This document shows positions 44,374 through 55,867 of a stretch of 64,000 nucleotides of DNA, piece by piece. The notes below the pieces were generated by a model. That model had not been told where the DNA came from, did no database searches, and was given only the letters and a program-made list of their open reading frames with translations. Every line of letters begins with the position of its first letter. Positions within the stretch are counted from its first letter, which is position 1. Origin of the DNA: Pilasporangium apinafurcum. Lineage: Eukaryota; Oomycota; Peronosporomycetes; Pythiales; Pythiaceae. Made by a program: the position numbers and the translations under genes. The DNA lies in NCBI GenBank assembly GCA_001600495.1, contig BCKE01000072.1:129194-193193 (forward strand), read 5' to 3'.

Positions 44374-47307
44374 ATGAGTGTGCGACTGCAGCGATGTGTA
44401 CGCGCACGTCCACAACGTCGATGGCTATCGAGAGCGTCTACATCCTCTGTATCAGTCCCATGCGTTGATGGAGTAAACGCTCAACGCCTTGCGCACTTCT
44501 ATGAGCAGCCTTGTAGGCCGTTGATTTGTCCACCTGCCCAGCAATTTGTTCGAAGCATGTCAACTGCCAGTAGAAATGCGGGAGGCCTGCCTGTTCCTCA
44601 ACATGTTAGTGTTCCGACGGACGAATTTGACGAGCTCAAACAGTTTCTAATGGATCCAGAAACAGATGGAGACCGGATGGCTCGTGCAAAGGAGATCGTG
44701 ACCAAAATGATGCACCAACATGTGTACGCGTCGATGCCAGGACAGGAAGCAACGGTAATGGTCATGGTCGCAGACGCTATGGAAGACTATCCGTTTGTGC
44801 TGGAAGTCTATACGTGTCTTCGAGACGCATATGTTTCGCCATCACCCATAACATTGGAGTTCGCAGCACTGGCGTGTGCAAAATTGAGCAAATGGCAACT
44901 TGCGATGGAGATTGTGGAAGCGATGCATCAAGCCATCGATATTATGCACCCGTCGGTAGATATTTACGAAAACGCGATTTTGGCATGTTACCATGCGAAG
45001 AAGTGGACGAAGGCGAAGCAATTGCTTGATGAAATGAAGACATACAGGCTCGAGGCTTCACCCGAAATTCATCTCAAATGTATTTCACTTTGTATTCATA
45101 GTAATGAGGCGACAGCGACACGAAAAATGACTGAATCATTCCTGCAAACGTTCGAGCTGGATGAAGCGGAGGTGTGCGAGGCGTTGGAAACGCTATTTCG
45201 TGAAGCTATTAATGCTGGAGTATTGCACCAAGCACTGTTCTTCCGTGACCAATTGCTTGCCGTTGGAGTTGAACTAAGCAAAGAACTGTATACGAACCTG
45301 ATCCACGAATGTGCAGTGCAGCGCAAATGGCATCAAGGTCGACTTTTATTGTCACAATTTTCGAAACAGAAGGCGCCGATGAAACCAGCTAGTTCTATGT
45401 ATACTTCTGATATTGCAACGTTGCTGGATGAGATGCATCAGAATGAAATGGAGATCCCGCTCTCTGTCTATAACGCAGCGTTGCGAAACTACGGGCAGCT
45501 ATCGATGTACAACGAATGTTTAAAATTGTTTGATACGATGAAGCGACGAAACATTAACCCAGATGCAGTCTCGTATGGAGCAGTGCTGTGTTCTTGTGGT
45601 ACAAGGGTTGAAGAATCACATCAATTTTATAAAGAAATGGAAAGCCACGGGTGTAAGCCGACGATGGATGTTTATCACGCTTATTTGCTAGCAGCAAGCC
45701 GAGCCTGCCAGTGGCAAGAAGTACTAAATCGCTATCACTGCATCCCGGAAGGAGATAAGTCGCTGGTGGACATGGATTCACGGATTCTCTCGCTTGTAGC
45801 AGTCGCATATGGTCGGCAACAACAGCACAAGAACATGTTACAGATATTCACGAGCATGAAAGTGAACGGACTGCAGCCTAACCTCTATGTATATGGAGAG
45901 GCAATGTATGCGTACATTCACATGGGACAATGGAGGCATGCTCTGCTGTTGTTCGACCATCTGATGACGGAAGGATTCGAGCAGCGAAAATTAGCCGATT
46001 TTTCTATGATATGGGATGCAGCTGTGCACGCATCCGGTCAAGGTCGAGACACACAACGTGCTGCTATCCTTTATGATACGATAATCAAGCAGCGAGCGAA
46101 GATATCCGTACACTCTGCGAAACATTTGATCGAGATACTTGAAGATATTCCCACCACAACACTATGGGAATCGTTTAAAAGTATGAAGTACTTACACAAG
46201 ACGTTGAGGAGACCATCTCGTTCCAACCCAAAAGTCCTCAACGCCCTACTGAAGCGTGCTGTCGAGGAGAAAAATGTGTATTTAGCCGAAAAGCTCGTTG
46301 AAGAAGCTGAAGAAGACTTAGACATGCTGCTAAACTCGATGTCGTATTCACTGATGTTGCGTTTATACGCCGATCATGAAGATTCATATAATTTTGAAGA
46401 GTGGTGCGGTCGAATGGCTGACGCGAAAGTGAAAGTCACATTGTTCACCTTTCGCGCCCTGTTGTACCATCTCCAGGCTCTGGATGCAGAAGCTGTTGGT
46501 CCTTCATGCCACGCTTCTATTCGGCGGTTGCTCTGTCTCAATGCAACCGAGGCAAAGGATGAACGTAAGGAGACACTTGGCCAGGAGATTCTTGACTCAA
46601 TGATTCAGCGTGGCATTGGCCCAGATGCGTTGTGTCTGCAGTACTATCTATGTCTGTCTCAAGATCCATCGCATACGAGCAAAGTGTTGGCTATGCTGGA
46701 GAAAGATAATGGTGATGTCCAGATGACATCCCGTTTGCTCCATGTAGTGTTTGTTACACTTGGCCACCATCCAGAAGCGCATCGAGTGCGACATTTGTTG
46801 AAAAAATATGCAGATTTCTTGCCGCGCTCACTGATGGATGACGCACTGGCAGCGTACTGTTCAGCGAATGATGCAGAGGAAGCATTCCAATTATTGCAAT
46901 TACTCGTCGACTCGGGATATACATTGGAAGATCAACAGGTTTTGCTCTTCCTGACAAACTGCGTGGCATCACAAGATTCCGGTGACAGTTCGCAAAATAT
47001 TGATCGCGCAAACACCAATATGCTGGTTCCAACGTGCAAATTGTTGAGTGAAAGCGAGACAGAGATTCAATTAGAGTCGTCATCAATGGCGTTTTTGCTT
47101 CAGCGCATCAATGAGTTATCAAATTTGCAGCATGAGGAAAGAGACGTCGCCAATCTCGAAACAGAGATTGAGGCCATGAAACAACTACTGATTCGCGCAT
47201 TGAGCAACTTTCCCAAGAAGCAGGTGCGGCTCTTTCTGAAAGAAGTTGTCGCGGAAGCTGATTTTGGTCACATCGAGAGCGTGCTAGCCTCCATAGAAGA
47301 GGACTGA
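44374..47307 (+). CDS. Pentatricopeptide-repeat (PPR) protein, probably mitochondrial
   Basis: A single exon of 977 residues. The N-terminus is Arg/Ser-rich and nearly free of acidic residues (MSVRLQRCVRARPQRRWLSR), as in mitochondrial targeting peptides. Degenerate 35-residue PPR units run through the middle, for example YNAALRNYGQLSMYNECLK, LFDTMKRRNINPDAVSYGAV, YKEMESHGCKPTMDVYHAYL and MKVNGLQPNLYVYGEAMYAY. PPR proteins bind organellar RNA and act in its processing, stability or translation. The C-terminal 250 residues are helical without clear repeats. No editing or endonuclease domain is visible. Confidence 0.92.
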   Translation: MSVRLQRCVRARPQRRWLSRASTSSVSVPCVDGVNAQRLAHFYEQPCRPLICPPAQQFVRSMSTASRNAGGLPVPQHVSVPTDEFDELKQFLMDPETDGDRMARAKEIVTKMMHQHVYASMPGQEATVMVMVADAMEDYPFVLEVYTCLRDAYVSPSPITLEFAALACAKLSKWQLAMEIVEAMHQAIDIMHPSVDIYENAILACYHAKKWTKAKQLLDEMKTYRLEASPEIHLKCISLCIHSNEATATRKMTESFLQTFELDEAEVCEALETLFREAINAGVLHQALFFRDQLLAVGVELSKELYTNLIHECAVQRKWHQGRLLLSQFSKQKAPMKPASSMYTSDIATLLDEMHQNEMEIPLSVYNAALRNYGQLSMYNECLKLFDTMKRRNINPDAVSYGAVLCSCGTRVEESHQFYKEMESHGCKPTMDVYHAYLLAASRACQWQEVLNRYHCIPEGDKSLVDMDSRILSLVAVAYGRQQQHKNMLQIFTSMKVNGLQPNLYVYGEAMYAYIHMGQWRHALLLFDHLMTEGFEQRKLADFSMIWDAAVHASGQGRDTQRAAILYDTIIKQRAKISVHSAKHLIEILEDIPTTTLWESFKSMKYLHKTLRRPSRSNPKVLNALLKRAVEEKNVYLAEKLVEEAEEDLDMLLNSMSYSLMLRLYADHEDSYNFEEWCGRMADAKVKVTLFTFRALLYHLQALDAEAVGPSCHASIRRLLCLNATEAKDERKETLGQEILDSMIQRGIGPDALCLQYYLCLSQDPSHTSKVLAMLEKDNGDVQMTSRLLHVVFVTLGHHPEAHRVRHLLKKYADFLPRSLMDDALAAYCSANDAEEAFQLLQLLVDSGYTLEDQQVLLFLTNCVASQDSGDSSQNIDRANTNMLVPTCKLLSESETEIQLESSSMAFLLQRINELSNLQHEERDVANLETEIEAMKQLLIRALSNFPKKQVRLFLKEVVAEADFGHIESVLASIEED

Positions 47308-47419
47308 CAAATGAATGTCAACAAATCACTGTGGTATGCTCTGTGTACTTTAAATACTTCCTATGATCTCTCTATTGTAAAGTGCGTGCCGGCTTTGTTT
47401 CCCACAGATGATGCACTCT

Positions 47420-50299
47420 CTAGGCTTTATTCAGTGTGCTAGGTGGGGAGGTTTCCTCGCTTTTCTTTGCTACAGATGGAGGCAGGGCTGCGCCAGCCGA
47501 CGTAGAGGATGTCATTGCTGCACTACTATCGGCATTCACAAAGATCTTTGCCTTGTCCAGTTCTTGCATCAGCCGCGTATACAACTCATCCGCGTTGAAT
47601 GCGAGTGCTTTTGCTGCCTGTCGCTTCTTGTACGAAATGGCGATTCGGAGCATGAATCCGTTCTCCTCGTCATATTCCAACTATGTTGGCAGAAGAGATT
47701 ACGTCAATAGCACGCACTGAAAAGATCAAATTAAATGGATGGCGAAGTATACAAACTGACCTCGATTGTAGGAGCTGTACCACCCCACTCCTTCTTATCT
47801 TTTTCTGTCCAGATGACCTTGGCCACTTTGATACCGCCTTCATAGTGATGCGTCTCATCCTGGTAAGCAACAACACAATTAAAAGCAGAATCGCGACATC
47901 AGCAACACAACGACTTTGAAGGCAGTTGATAGCTGCACGTTATTATCATGAGGAAAACGTACATCCACCATTTTAGATCGAAGATAAGTCGTCAAATTCT
48001 TTAAATGGATTGCTGCCTTGCGCTCGATCTTGATGGAAATCATACCTTTGGATTTGAAGCCAACGTATTGCAAGAGAAAAAACACTGCCACGCCGACAAT
48101 CACCCAACAAAGTAGATTGAAAAAGAACCAGAGCCCGGGATTCGCGTACAGCATCACCTCCATGAAGTCCTTCATCCAGTCGGTGCCTGTGACGGTCCAG
48201 TCGCCAGTGACACGATCCAGAATCTGAAATGCCAGTAGTCCACACAGCATCATTTTGATGATCAACAGCGTTGATGCTACGCGCTCATTGATCTCCTGGA
48301 GCTCGCACAGCGTACGTGTGTGCATGCGGATGGCATCATTCTGCTGGAAACTTCGATCACTGGACACAATTGCGGCCATCTCGTTCAGCACCGCCAACTC
48401 ATGTCGCGCGCCTGCCATGTTCTTGTGCAAGTCTTTGACGCGGCGTTTCAGTTGGTTGCTCAGAACACCGAGTTGCAGGCGCTCGTACAGACTTCTCCCA
48501 GCTTGCTCAGGTGGTTCCGAGGGTACAATGGCTTCATCAAGTGATTCCTTGAGGTAGCTTAGCGTTTCTTCTAAAATGATGATCTCCTTCGATAACACTG
48601 CGAGTCGATCGCGAATTATTCGCAGGCGATTTGGGTCCTGATGGGCCGTGTCGATAAGCTTCCGCACTTGCGCCATGTCATCCACAATTACAAACATGCG
48701 CCCAAAGAAATTTTGCGTGAAGAGATTCATCGATTCGTACTGCAGGAAACTACAGAGCAATGGTTCATGGTGCCGGCTATTTGGACCGGCAATGAGAAGC
48801 CCATAGGCACCAAAGATGAGTGTGTCGTGCTCACTGATATCGAACGCCGCGCGAGTGTCACCGATGACTTGTTTGAGTTCATTTTCGTACTCGCCTTTGT
48901 CCATATACTCTTCCGCCGTGAGATGCGGTGTGATCTCATTCGCAATGATCAAATTGATCTTGTTACGACTCGCTGCCTGGCCTGAGAAGATAAGGTTCAG
49001 CAGCAGTCGCTGATACGCTGAAAGCACGGAGTCAACGATCTTGGACGAGTCCATGTGCACGTCAACAAGCAATCGCGAGAGATGGTCAAGCGAGATGTTG
49101 TCCTTGATCCGGTCCATAATTGCCTCAACCTGCATGCCATAGAAACATGACCCTGCTGCAGTCAACGAGCACCCGAACGTTTCAACCTGCACCACGCCTG
49201 GTGCTTCAGGAAAGTGAATATCAGCCTCAAAGTTCACATGGTTAGTCATGGTGTAATCCAAGATGTTAATCGATGTGAGTCCCGGATCAACTGAGATTTG
49301 TGTGCCACTTGCGTTGTCATCGACGATTGCCGTGAAGAAACCTCCTTGGACGCGCTCAGTAGAGCCGAGGTTGCAATTTAGTTGCACGACCTGGTTCGAA
49401 CCGAACGGAATGTACTCGGACACGATTAGCGATACCGAATTGAGCGTGATGATCTCATCTAGCTGATCGCGGATGCTCGAGTCACTCACACCACACTCGT
49501 GCGCGCGATGTGCATTACTCAACGTCGGCCGGCCACCAAAGCGCAAGCATTGCGGGATATACGCACTGGAGACATATGACACGTCTTCAGTCTCTGTGAC
49601 TGACGAAAGCCGTCGATAACCGCTGGCGTCGTCCACCAGCCAGTACTCTTCGCCGTCCCACTCAATGCGCAGCAAATTCAGCGTTCCAGGCGCGTATGCC
49701 ATGTCATTAACGGCCAATTTATCGGTTTTGCTAATCTTTGCGACAATTTCCAAGCCTTTTTCCGAGATCTGAAAGCATGTGACTGGCTGATAACTCTTGG
49801 AAGAAAGCTTGAGCCCATTTACTAGATCTTCTTCGCGCAAAAAGTCAATGTCGGACTTGCCCTCCTGCGAGATGTTGAAATACTTGCGTTTATTTTCCAC
49901 CAGTTCCGAAGACGGTGCGTAGTCGTAGTCCAAGGCGTTTGAGACGATAGCTTCGTAGAGCAGCACCATGAGCGCCGGCTTGCGAATCCACTCTTCTTTA
50001 TCAGAGGCTCGCACTGCCGGTTTTGAATAGAGCGAGATGAGGTAGAGCAAGCGGTTCTGATTCTCAGTCAGTCCTGTGTCTTCTTCAACATCGTCGTCGT
50101 CCTCGCTATCTTCTTCTTCTTCTTCTTCCTCATCACCGTCATCTTCATCTTCGTCGTCATCGACATGTTTATTTGAAGTAGCAGCATCATCGCGCTTTTT
50201 CTTGTCATCTGGAGCTGCTGGTTTCTAGAATGCGGACAGTTACAATGCATAAGCTGCTGGATACCTGTACGTGAACAAGATGAGACCACGAACCTTCAT
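47420..50299 (-). CDS. Large membrane protein of unknown function
   Basis: Four exons: 50299-50294 (only Met-Lys), 50224-47963, 47859-47761 and 47680-47420, all in phase 0, 875 residues. Residues 3-60 are Lys/Asp/Glu-rich with a long acidic run. A large soluble region follows with YLISLYSKPAVRASDKEEW, beta-rich segments (VSLIVSEYIPFGSNQVVQLN) and helical coils (RDRLAVLSKEIIILEETLSY). Two TM segments lie near the end (LLIIKMMLCGLLAFQIL and FFFNLLCWVIVGV, the latter running on as AVFFLLQYVGF). The two small last exons add KVIWTEKDKKEWGG and a lysine-rich tail. I do not recognise the family. The very short first exon is inferred from the donor GTTCGT and is the least certain part. Confidence 0.75.
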
Positions 50300-50894
50300 G
50301 AGTGCGGGTGTCGCGTAGCTCCAATATTGTCTACTGCAAAGGAAAGTACTTCACGCCCACGTTCTGGTACTGCTTCGGTCGTGATGAGAGATGTATCAAG
50401 GCTAGGTCTTGAAAGGTCATTGCACAACCTTATTCTTGGTTCGACCACTCCAATTTGGGGTTGAGAGTATCGATTGTAGCATTTCACTGTGAAGGTTTAC
50501 CACTTTTGGCTTTGAAAAAAATGATCGTAGCTTCTACTTCGCCATTATTCTTCACCTGTTGAGTGCTCATGCTATGATGTGTTCACGGTCTCGCTTATAA
50601 CAAATTCGGATGTCGATATATGAATACGAACTAAAGACAAATTCACAAAGCTATCATAGTACTTTCAAATGCTACTACAAATTCCCTATACACATATATT
50701 CATATTTTGGCTTCTCATTTATCCTCACATAGTATGATAAATCCTGCTTGAATCTGGCATAAGCCAAGTAATCAGGCTATTCAATAACGCACTAACAATC
50801 ACTGTTAGCAGCGATGAGGATGGAGTATGTTGGAGTGAATCGAACGTGCCGAGAAATGGAGTTAGTTAGGACACACCACACACTGTGTGGTCAT
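50300..50894. other. Gap between the unknown membrane gene and IFT121
   Basis: About 595 bp, AT-rich. No gene seen. It should hold the promoter of the minus-strand membrane-protein gene. Confidence 0.45.
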
Positions 50895-53800
50895 TTACAC
50901 TAGAGCGGCGTGACACAGCGGGCAGTTTTTCCGGTCACGGATCTCTGCTTCGATACATGAGTGGCGGCAAGTCTTGCACATATACGTTCGGTGGTCGAGT
51001 ATAGTAGCACCAGTCATCATGCACGTTGGGAAATGGCAACTGCAGTTAGCGCAGCGTGTATCCCAATCTTTAACATAACTGCGGCACGCAGGACATTCTT
51101 GAGGTCGAGCGTTTGGATCCTGTGGACGCGCATTCGTGAAGATCTTGAGTGCTAGTTCACTTATGGCAGCCATGTCCTTTTCATTCAAGCCAGGCAAAGT
51201 TTCCAACTTGATAAACGCCTTGGAGCATTGCTCATAATGTTTAGTATAAAACGCTGTCAGTGCAATGAGTGAGTAGATTTCGCGTTCGTCCAAGATATCT
51301 TCGTATGCAGTCAGTTTAAGAGCCGTGCGCAGTGACTTCTCCAGGCTTCCTGAATACAATTGGCGATGCGCTAGCAGATACAAATGGTAGGCTTCTGCAC
51401 CACGCCAAGGATTATCTAGCGATCGATTCTCCCCTGTCGCGGCATCATGCTGTACGAGAGTCTCGAGCGTTTGGGCAGTCATCTGTGCTACTGTCGCGGC
51501 CTTGGTGCTTGTCAAGTTTGATACATCTAGCATTTTCTTTCTCATTCGTTCCACTTCGAATGCAGCAAGAACTTGCAGCTTCTTAGCCCGCAACGGGTTT
51601 CGACTTACTTCCTTGGCCAACTTGGCCAGCAGCTTCGCAGCTTCAGTGCTTTTGTTAGCGCGGCGATAGAGTTCAATCGCCTGCATTGTTTTCCCTGTGA
51701 CCATCAAGTGGCTAGCGTACTTGGTGAGCACATTCTCAATCTGGGGGAAATTGTGCTCCTCGGCAAGTGTAACCGCGCGCTCCCATTCATTAAGGAAAAC
51801 GCAAGAATCAATCGCGCTTTTGACATCGCCCATGCGTAGGTAGGCATCTACAGCGGAACTGCATAGCCCTGCCCTTGTGAACTTCAGCGCCACCTCTTTC
51901 AACAATGGGGAACTTTCAGGTATTTCGTGTACAAGCGTCTCCAACTGATTAAAGTCCCCTAATGTATAGTAACATTGCGCTAAGGCACTGACATTATTAG
52001 CTTGCGTGTAATACTTGATCGCTTTCTCCCATTTGTGACGGTCGGAGTAGTATTCACCGATCATGTTCAATGCATGAATGAAGAGAGCATCATTCCCTCC
52101 GCCAGACTGTACGAGTTGTACAACTCGAAACCAATCTCCTAGACGTTGACGAAGATCTATCGCCAAATCTTTGCGATCTATCTTCCTATAGAGTGCCTCT
52201 GCTTCATCAAACTGTTGGAAATATGCCAGCACTTCAGCTTTTTGTTTGACACGGTCGTTCAACAGCTGCAGCCTTTTAACGTACTGAATTCCACTGTAAT
52301 CGGTACATTTTACAAAACCGCGTTCTGCCATCCCAAAATCCAATTGCTCCAGCGCTGCTTCTGCTAAGAGCGACCAGAGTCGTGGATGTGGGTGGTCCTG
52401 AATATACTCGCATGCCTCAGCCAATCCAACATTATCCAGAAGTTCCTTTGCGTCTCTTAGAGACCGTGTTTGGAAATCAATCACCATGCTCTTGTCCGGC
52501 TGCTCAGGATTCGCTAAGATATCATCCAAGAGTACTGCCTTGACTTGTAAATCCTTGTAGTAACATAGATACCCGGACGAGGACACTGGCTCTTCAGGTT
52601 CAAGGCCTCGGTACACGTACATACGGGCTTTTTCCATCATTACAAATAAATCTGGATTGTCTTCAGCCCACATCATATCCCAGGCATCTTTCTTTTCGAA
52701 GTTTAGAGTCTTCGCTTGTGTCGCGTTCAGACTGCCTGCGTTGTCAACCTCAACGATCGTCATTACGCCATTAATGTCGATGACACTTAATAGTGTCGAG
52801 TTACAGTTGAATGCAAGCATTTGTGGACGACAATTCACGATGTACTTCATCTCTAACGAGATGTGTGGCAGGGTAAAACAGTGTATCATCCCACTCGCCC
52901 GTGCAGCCACGATCCAACTATTTGAGGCGCAAATGGCGCAGATTGGATCCTCCAAGTCACGCGGAACATAACGAAACCGATCCACGTCATTTCCTTGGGT
53001 CTCATCTATGTAGAATATCTTTTCTTTTCCACCACCGCGTTGCAACAATTGAGAAATCGTGCCAACATCCATGGCATTTGGATTGTTTGGTGCGTTTCCA
53101 GATACCAGCCCCGTTAATTTAGCGCTTGAATTTCGATACTGCCATGTATAAATGGCGTCAGTGGATGCTGCAATGATATGTCGAGGTGTCATAGTTACAA
53201 AGAGTGGTTCGAAGTCAATAATCTTGGATTCAATCGGAGAGCCAATCGTATCACAAAGAATTAACTGATACTGGATCTCTTTAAATGAACTTTTGTCCTC
53301 GCTTTGAAGATCACCAGTTCCCATGTCTTCATTGTAAACCTTTGTAACTAATACACAGTTGTCCCCAGCAGCTTTGATTCCGAGCAAACCTTTGATATAC
53401 TTTGTGCAGCGATCGTCAGACTTGGTATCCCAAAACACGACGCAGTTCTCGATTTGGTCAGCGCGATTATATGTATAGACGAGCGTGTTAGCATAAAATC
53501 CCCACTTGTATGCTGGTCGGATGTTGGCAAAAAAAATGTGAGAATCCACAGCCAAACAAATTCGCAATCCTGTTCCCTCCCATGCAAGAGCCTCAATTCT
53601 GCTACCTGGAACCCGCAGCGAGCGTAAGTGGCGTCCGAATGGATCATAAAACTGCACAATGTTGCATTCTTTAGAACCCTCTCCGCCACCTCTGGATGGC
53701 ACGTCGTGTTGAGTTCCAGCGAGTGCAAGGACACTGCCATCATTATTCCATCGTACTTGGCTGAGTTCCATCCCAGTATCAATCAAAACAGCATTCTCAT

Positions 53801-54539
53801 CGAACCTTCCTCTTGTAATCTGCACCTTCCCATTGCGGAAGGCTATGGCGAGTGTCGGTGCATCTTGACTGATATGTCCTTCGCACCCATCGTACCAATG
53901 CACGCCTACAATCTTATAATCTCGATCACTACGGTTCTCTACAGCATAAAGCGCCAACGAGCTCACTTTGTTTCCCATCGCGTCATGCACCGCGACTTCT
54001 CCATCTTTCGTCACAAATAAGAGCGATTTTCCGTCAGGTGACCATTCGACAAAGCATAACTGGGTCTTCATTTCTTTCCCCCATAGGCGGTTACCATCCA
54101 CTGATCCGACAATCACTGCACCATCTTCATACGCGATACAAATCTTTTGTCCATCGGTGGTCCATTTCATGTCCTTGACAACGCTCTTGTTGCGGTTGTT
54201 GATCATTTCTTCGTACCACATCCCGCGATGCATGACCCAGACGATGATCAGACCATTTTCGTCGCTTGTGGTGAGTTTCTTGAAATTGGCGTTCCACGTC
54301 GCACACACTACTGCTCCATTGTGGCCCTCGAGCGACTGGTTCATTGTCAGGTTACTGGCCGCCGCGATGCCACGCGGTCCTTTACCATCCGCCTGTGTCG
54401 CAGATTCTAGGCGCAGGACCTTTAGCAATCCATTTTGCCCGCCGCATGCGATCCAGCCCTGCTCTGAATTCCATGCCGCGCACCGTAACTTGAGGTTGTT
54501 GGGGATGGCGATTTTCTTGCTCAAGAAGATAAACATCAC
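50895..54539 (-). CDS. IFT121: Intraflagellar transport protein IFT121 (WDR35)
   Basis: A single exon of 1214 residues (human WDR35 is about 1180). IFT121 is a core subunit of the IFT-A complex that drives retrograde transport and membrane-protein import in cilia. The start MMFIFLSKKIAIPNNLKLRC and the blocks GLLKVLRLE, LTTSDENGLIIVW, MWYEEMINNRNKSVV, KICIAYEDGAVIVGSVDGNR match the family closely. After the WD40 blades comes a long TPR-like helical region (for example YYTQANNVSALAQCYYTLGD). A C-terminal zinc-binding end follows: CPACRSYVKDWDTRCANC, MCKTCRH, CPLCHA. Its presence implies a flagellated zoospore stage. ATG at 54536 is an equally possible start. Confidence 0.97.
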   Translation of the reverse strand: MMFIFLSKKIAIPNNLKLRCAAWNSEQGWIACGGQNGLLKVLRLESATQADGKGPRGIAAASNLTMNQSLEGHNGAVVCATWNANFKKLTTSDENGLIIVWVMHRGMWYEEMINNRNKSVVKDMKWTTDGQKICIAYEDGAVIVGSVDGNRLWGKEMKTQLCFVEWSPDGKSLLFVTKDGEVAVHDAMGNKVSSLALYAVENRSDRDYKIVGVHWYDGCEGHISQDAPTLAIAFRNGKVQITRGRFDENAVLIDTGMELSQVRWNNDGSVLALAGTQHDVPSRGGGEGSKECNIVQFYDPFGRHLRSLRVPGSRIEALAWEGTGLRICLAVDSHIFFANIRPAYKWGFYANTLVYTYNRADQIENCVVFWDTKSDDRCTKYIKGLLGIKAAGDNCVLVTKVYNEDMGTGDLQSEDKSSFKEIQYQLILCDTIGSPIESKIIDFEPLFVTMTPRHIIAASTDAIYTWQYRNSSAKLTGLVSGNAPNNPNAMDVGTISQLLQRGGGKEKIFYIDETQGNDVDRFRYVPRDLEDPICAICASNSWIVAARASGMIHCFTLPHISLEMKYIVNCRPQMLAFNCNSTLLSVIDINGVMTIVEVDNAGSLNATQAKTLNFEKKDAWDMMWAEDNPDLFVMMEKARMYVYRGLEPEEPVSSSGYLCYYKDLQVKAVLLDDILANPEQPDKSMVIDFQTRSLRDAKELLDNVGLAEACEYIQDHPHPRLWSLLAEAALEQLDFGMAERGFVKCTDYSGIQYVKRLQLLNDRVKQKAEVLAYFQQFDEAEALYRKIDRKDLAIDLRQRLGDWFRVVQLVQSGGGNDALFIHALNMIGEYYSDRHKWEKAIKYYTQANNVSALAQCYYTLGDFNQLETLVHEIPESSPLLKEVALKFTRAGLCSSAVDAYLRMGDVKSAIDSCVFLNEWERAVTLAEEHNFPQIENVLTKYASHLMVTGKTMQAIELYRRANKSTEAAKLLAKLAKEVSRNPLRAKKLQVLAAFEVERMRKKMLDVSNLTSTKAATVAQMTAQTLETLVQHDAATGENRSLDNPWRGAEAYHLYLLAHRQLYSGSLEKSLRTALKLTAYEDILDEREIYSLIALTAFYTKHYEQCSKAFIKLETLPGLNEKDMAAISELALKIFTNARPQDPNARPQECPACRSYVKDWDTRCANCSCHFPTCMMTGATILDHRTYMCKTCRHSCIEAEIRDRKNCPLCHAALV

Positions 54540-55867
54540 GCCTCAGTTGCTACGCTTGGGCTATTTCCTATCAGAAGGACTTGTTAATCCCAGCGCTAAT
54601 CTTGAAGGAATACCCACGAAGCGACGCGTTCACTCTGTGTCTCTTGATGGAAACCTCGTTCCTATTCATCGTCCAGATAAACTTCAACTCCCGCAGTGGA
54701 CCTTCACTCTCCCATCACCTCATTATCTGATTTGAAAATAATTTGTTTTGACAGGTATTTCATCGAATGATATGTTGACAAGTGTGAGCTTTATCCGGAT
54801 TTATTCGGATAGATGGTTCATCTCAGATCTATCAATCGTGAAAGCAATGCGTACAAGATTGATGTAAGACCAAGAGCCAAGCGGATCCACAGTGCGTTCA
54901 TCATCTTCAGCAGTAGAAAAAAAAACTGTCACTAGTAGCCTTTTTTGCTGTGGTGGTTAACGGATCCATCAAAACAACGTTCCTAAGCTATCACTGAGAC
55001 GGTTGAGATCGGACGGTGCGTGATTATCAGGCGGTGTGTTTCGCATAACCTTTTTTATCCACCACTGCTGCTGAAACACATCCGCTCACGCTCTTTCGTG
55101 GTTATCATCAACAGCACCAGCAATGGGCATCATCATCATATAAAGCGCAAAATTCTCCATCCAGCAAAAAACCATTTCTCCCTAACCCCAACAGATAGCC
55201 AGCAGCCCTATTATGACCATCTGTTTTTCATAAAAAACTCTCAGTCAAAAATTTTAAGCTTTATATAAATTTCAAAAAGTTGTTTCTTATGATTTTCAAT
55301 TTTTTTAATCGAAAGTATGAAGATTCATTAACAAAGGTATTTAGTTTGCCATATTTTGAATTATGCCCACATGTCTACTGTACATTTATTAATGAGGCGG
55401 GGTAGGGAAAATATGCAGACTCAGTGCTGCTCAAGAAGGTAGAGGTAGGGTTAACGAGTGGTACTGAGTGCCAAGCGAGGAGTGAACCAGAATCATATTA
55501 GCAAAGGGTCAATTGACTTGGAATTTGTATGGAATCTTTTTTGTTGGAGGGTGGCTTGTGTGGTTTTTGCTTTTGCTTTGCTGGCTGTTTTTGGTGTGGC
55601 TCTCTTCCCCAAGAGTGGAAATATTTCCGAATCAGCGCCACACCTCTCATTTCCAAGCTCAACAGCGAGAGGAGAGGAGGAAGAGCGTGCACATTGAACA
55701 AAAGCGAGGGCGGAAGGAAGAAGAAAGATCCGTTTCCCCCTTCATACCACACAAACAGATCGACATCAGCTTCTTGACGTCTCTGTGTGTGTGTGCAAAA
55801 GAAAGAATTTTTTCAGATTAAAAAAGTAGCAGTGAACAACCCAGATAGTTAGTCAGTGGTAGGTGGA
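54540..55867. other. Gap between IFT121 and the cold-shock-like gene
   Basis: 1.3 kb between divergent genes, AT-rich in 55240-55400 and purine-rich near 55670-55720. It must hold both promoters. Apart from a 27-codon minus-strand open frame (listed separately), I see no gene. Confidence 0.42.
54818..54901 (-). CDS. Possible 27-residue hydrophobic micropeptide
   Basis: An ATG-to-TGA frame encodes MNALWIRLALGLTSILYALL, then SRLIDLR. It has one TM-like segment flanked by Arg residues. There is no homology I recognise, and chance is quite possible. Confidence 0.15.
   Translation of the reverse strand: MNALWIRLALGLTSILYALLSRLIDLR

Noticed and set aside
50110-50160. A GAA/CTT run as a microsatellite of interest
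   Set aside because: It simply encodes the acidic stretch at the start of the 875-residue membrane protein.
53968-54735. A 255-codon plus-strand open frame opposite the IFT121 start
   Set aside because: Antisense shadow of the highly conserved IFT121 N-terminus.
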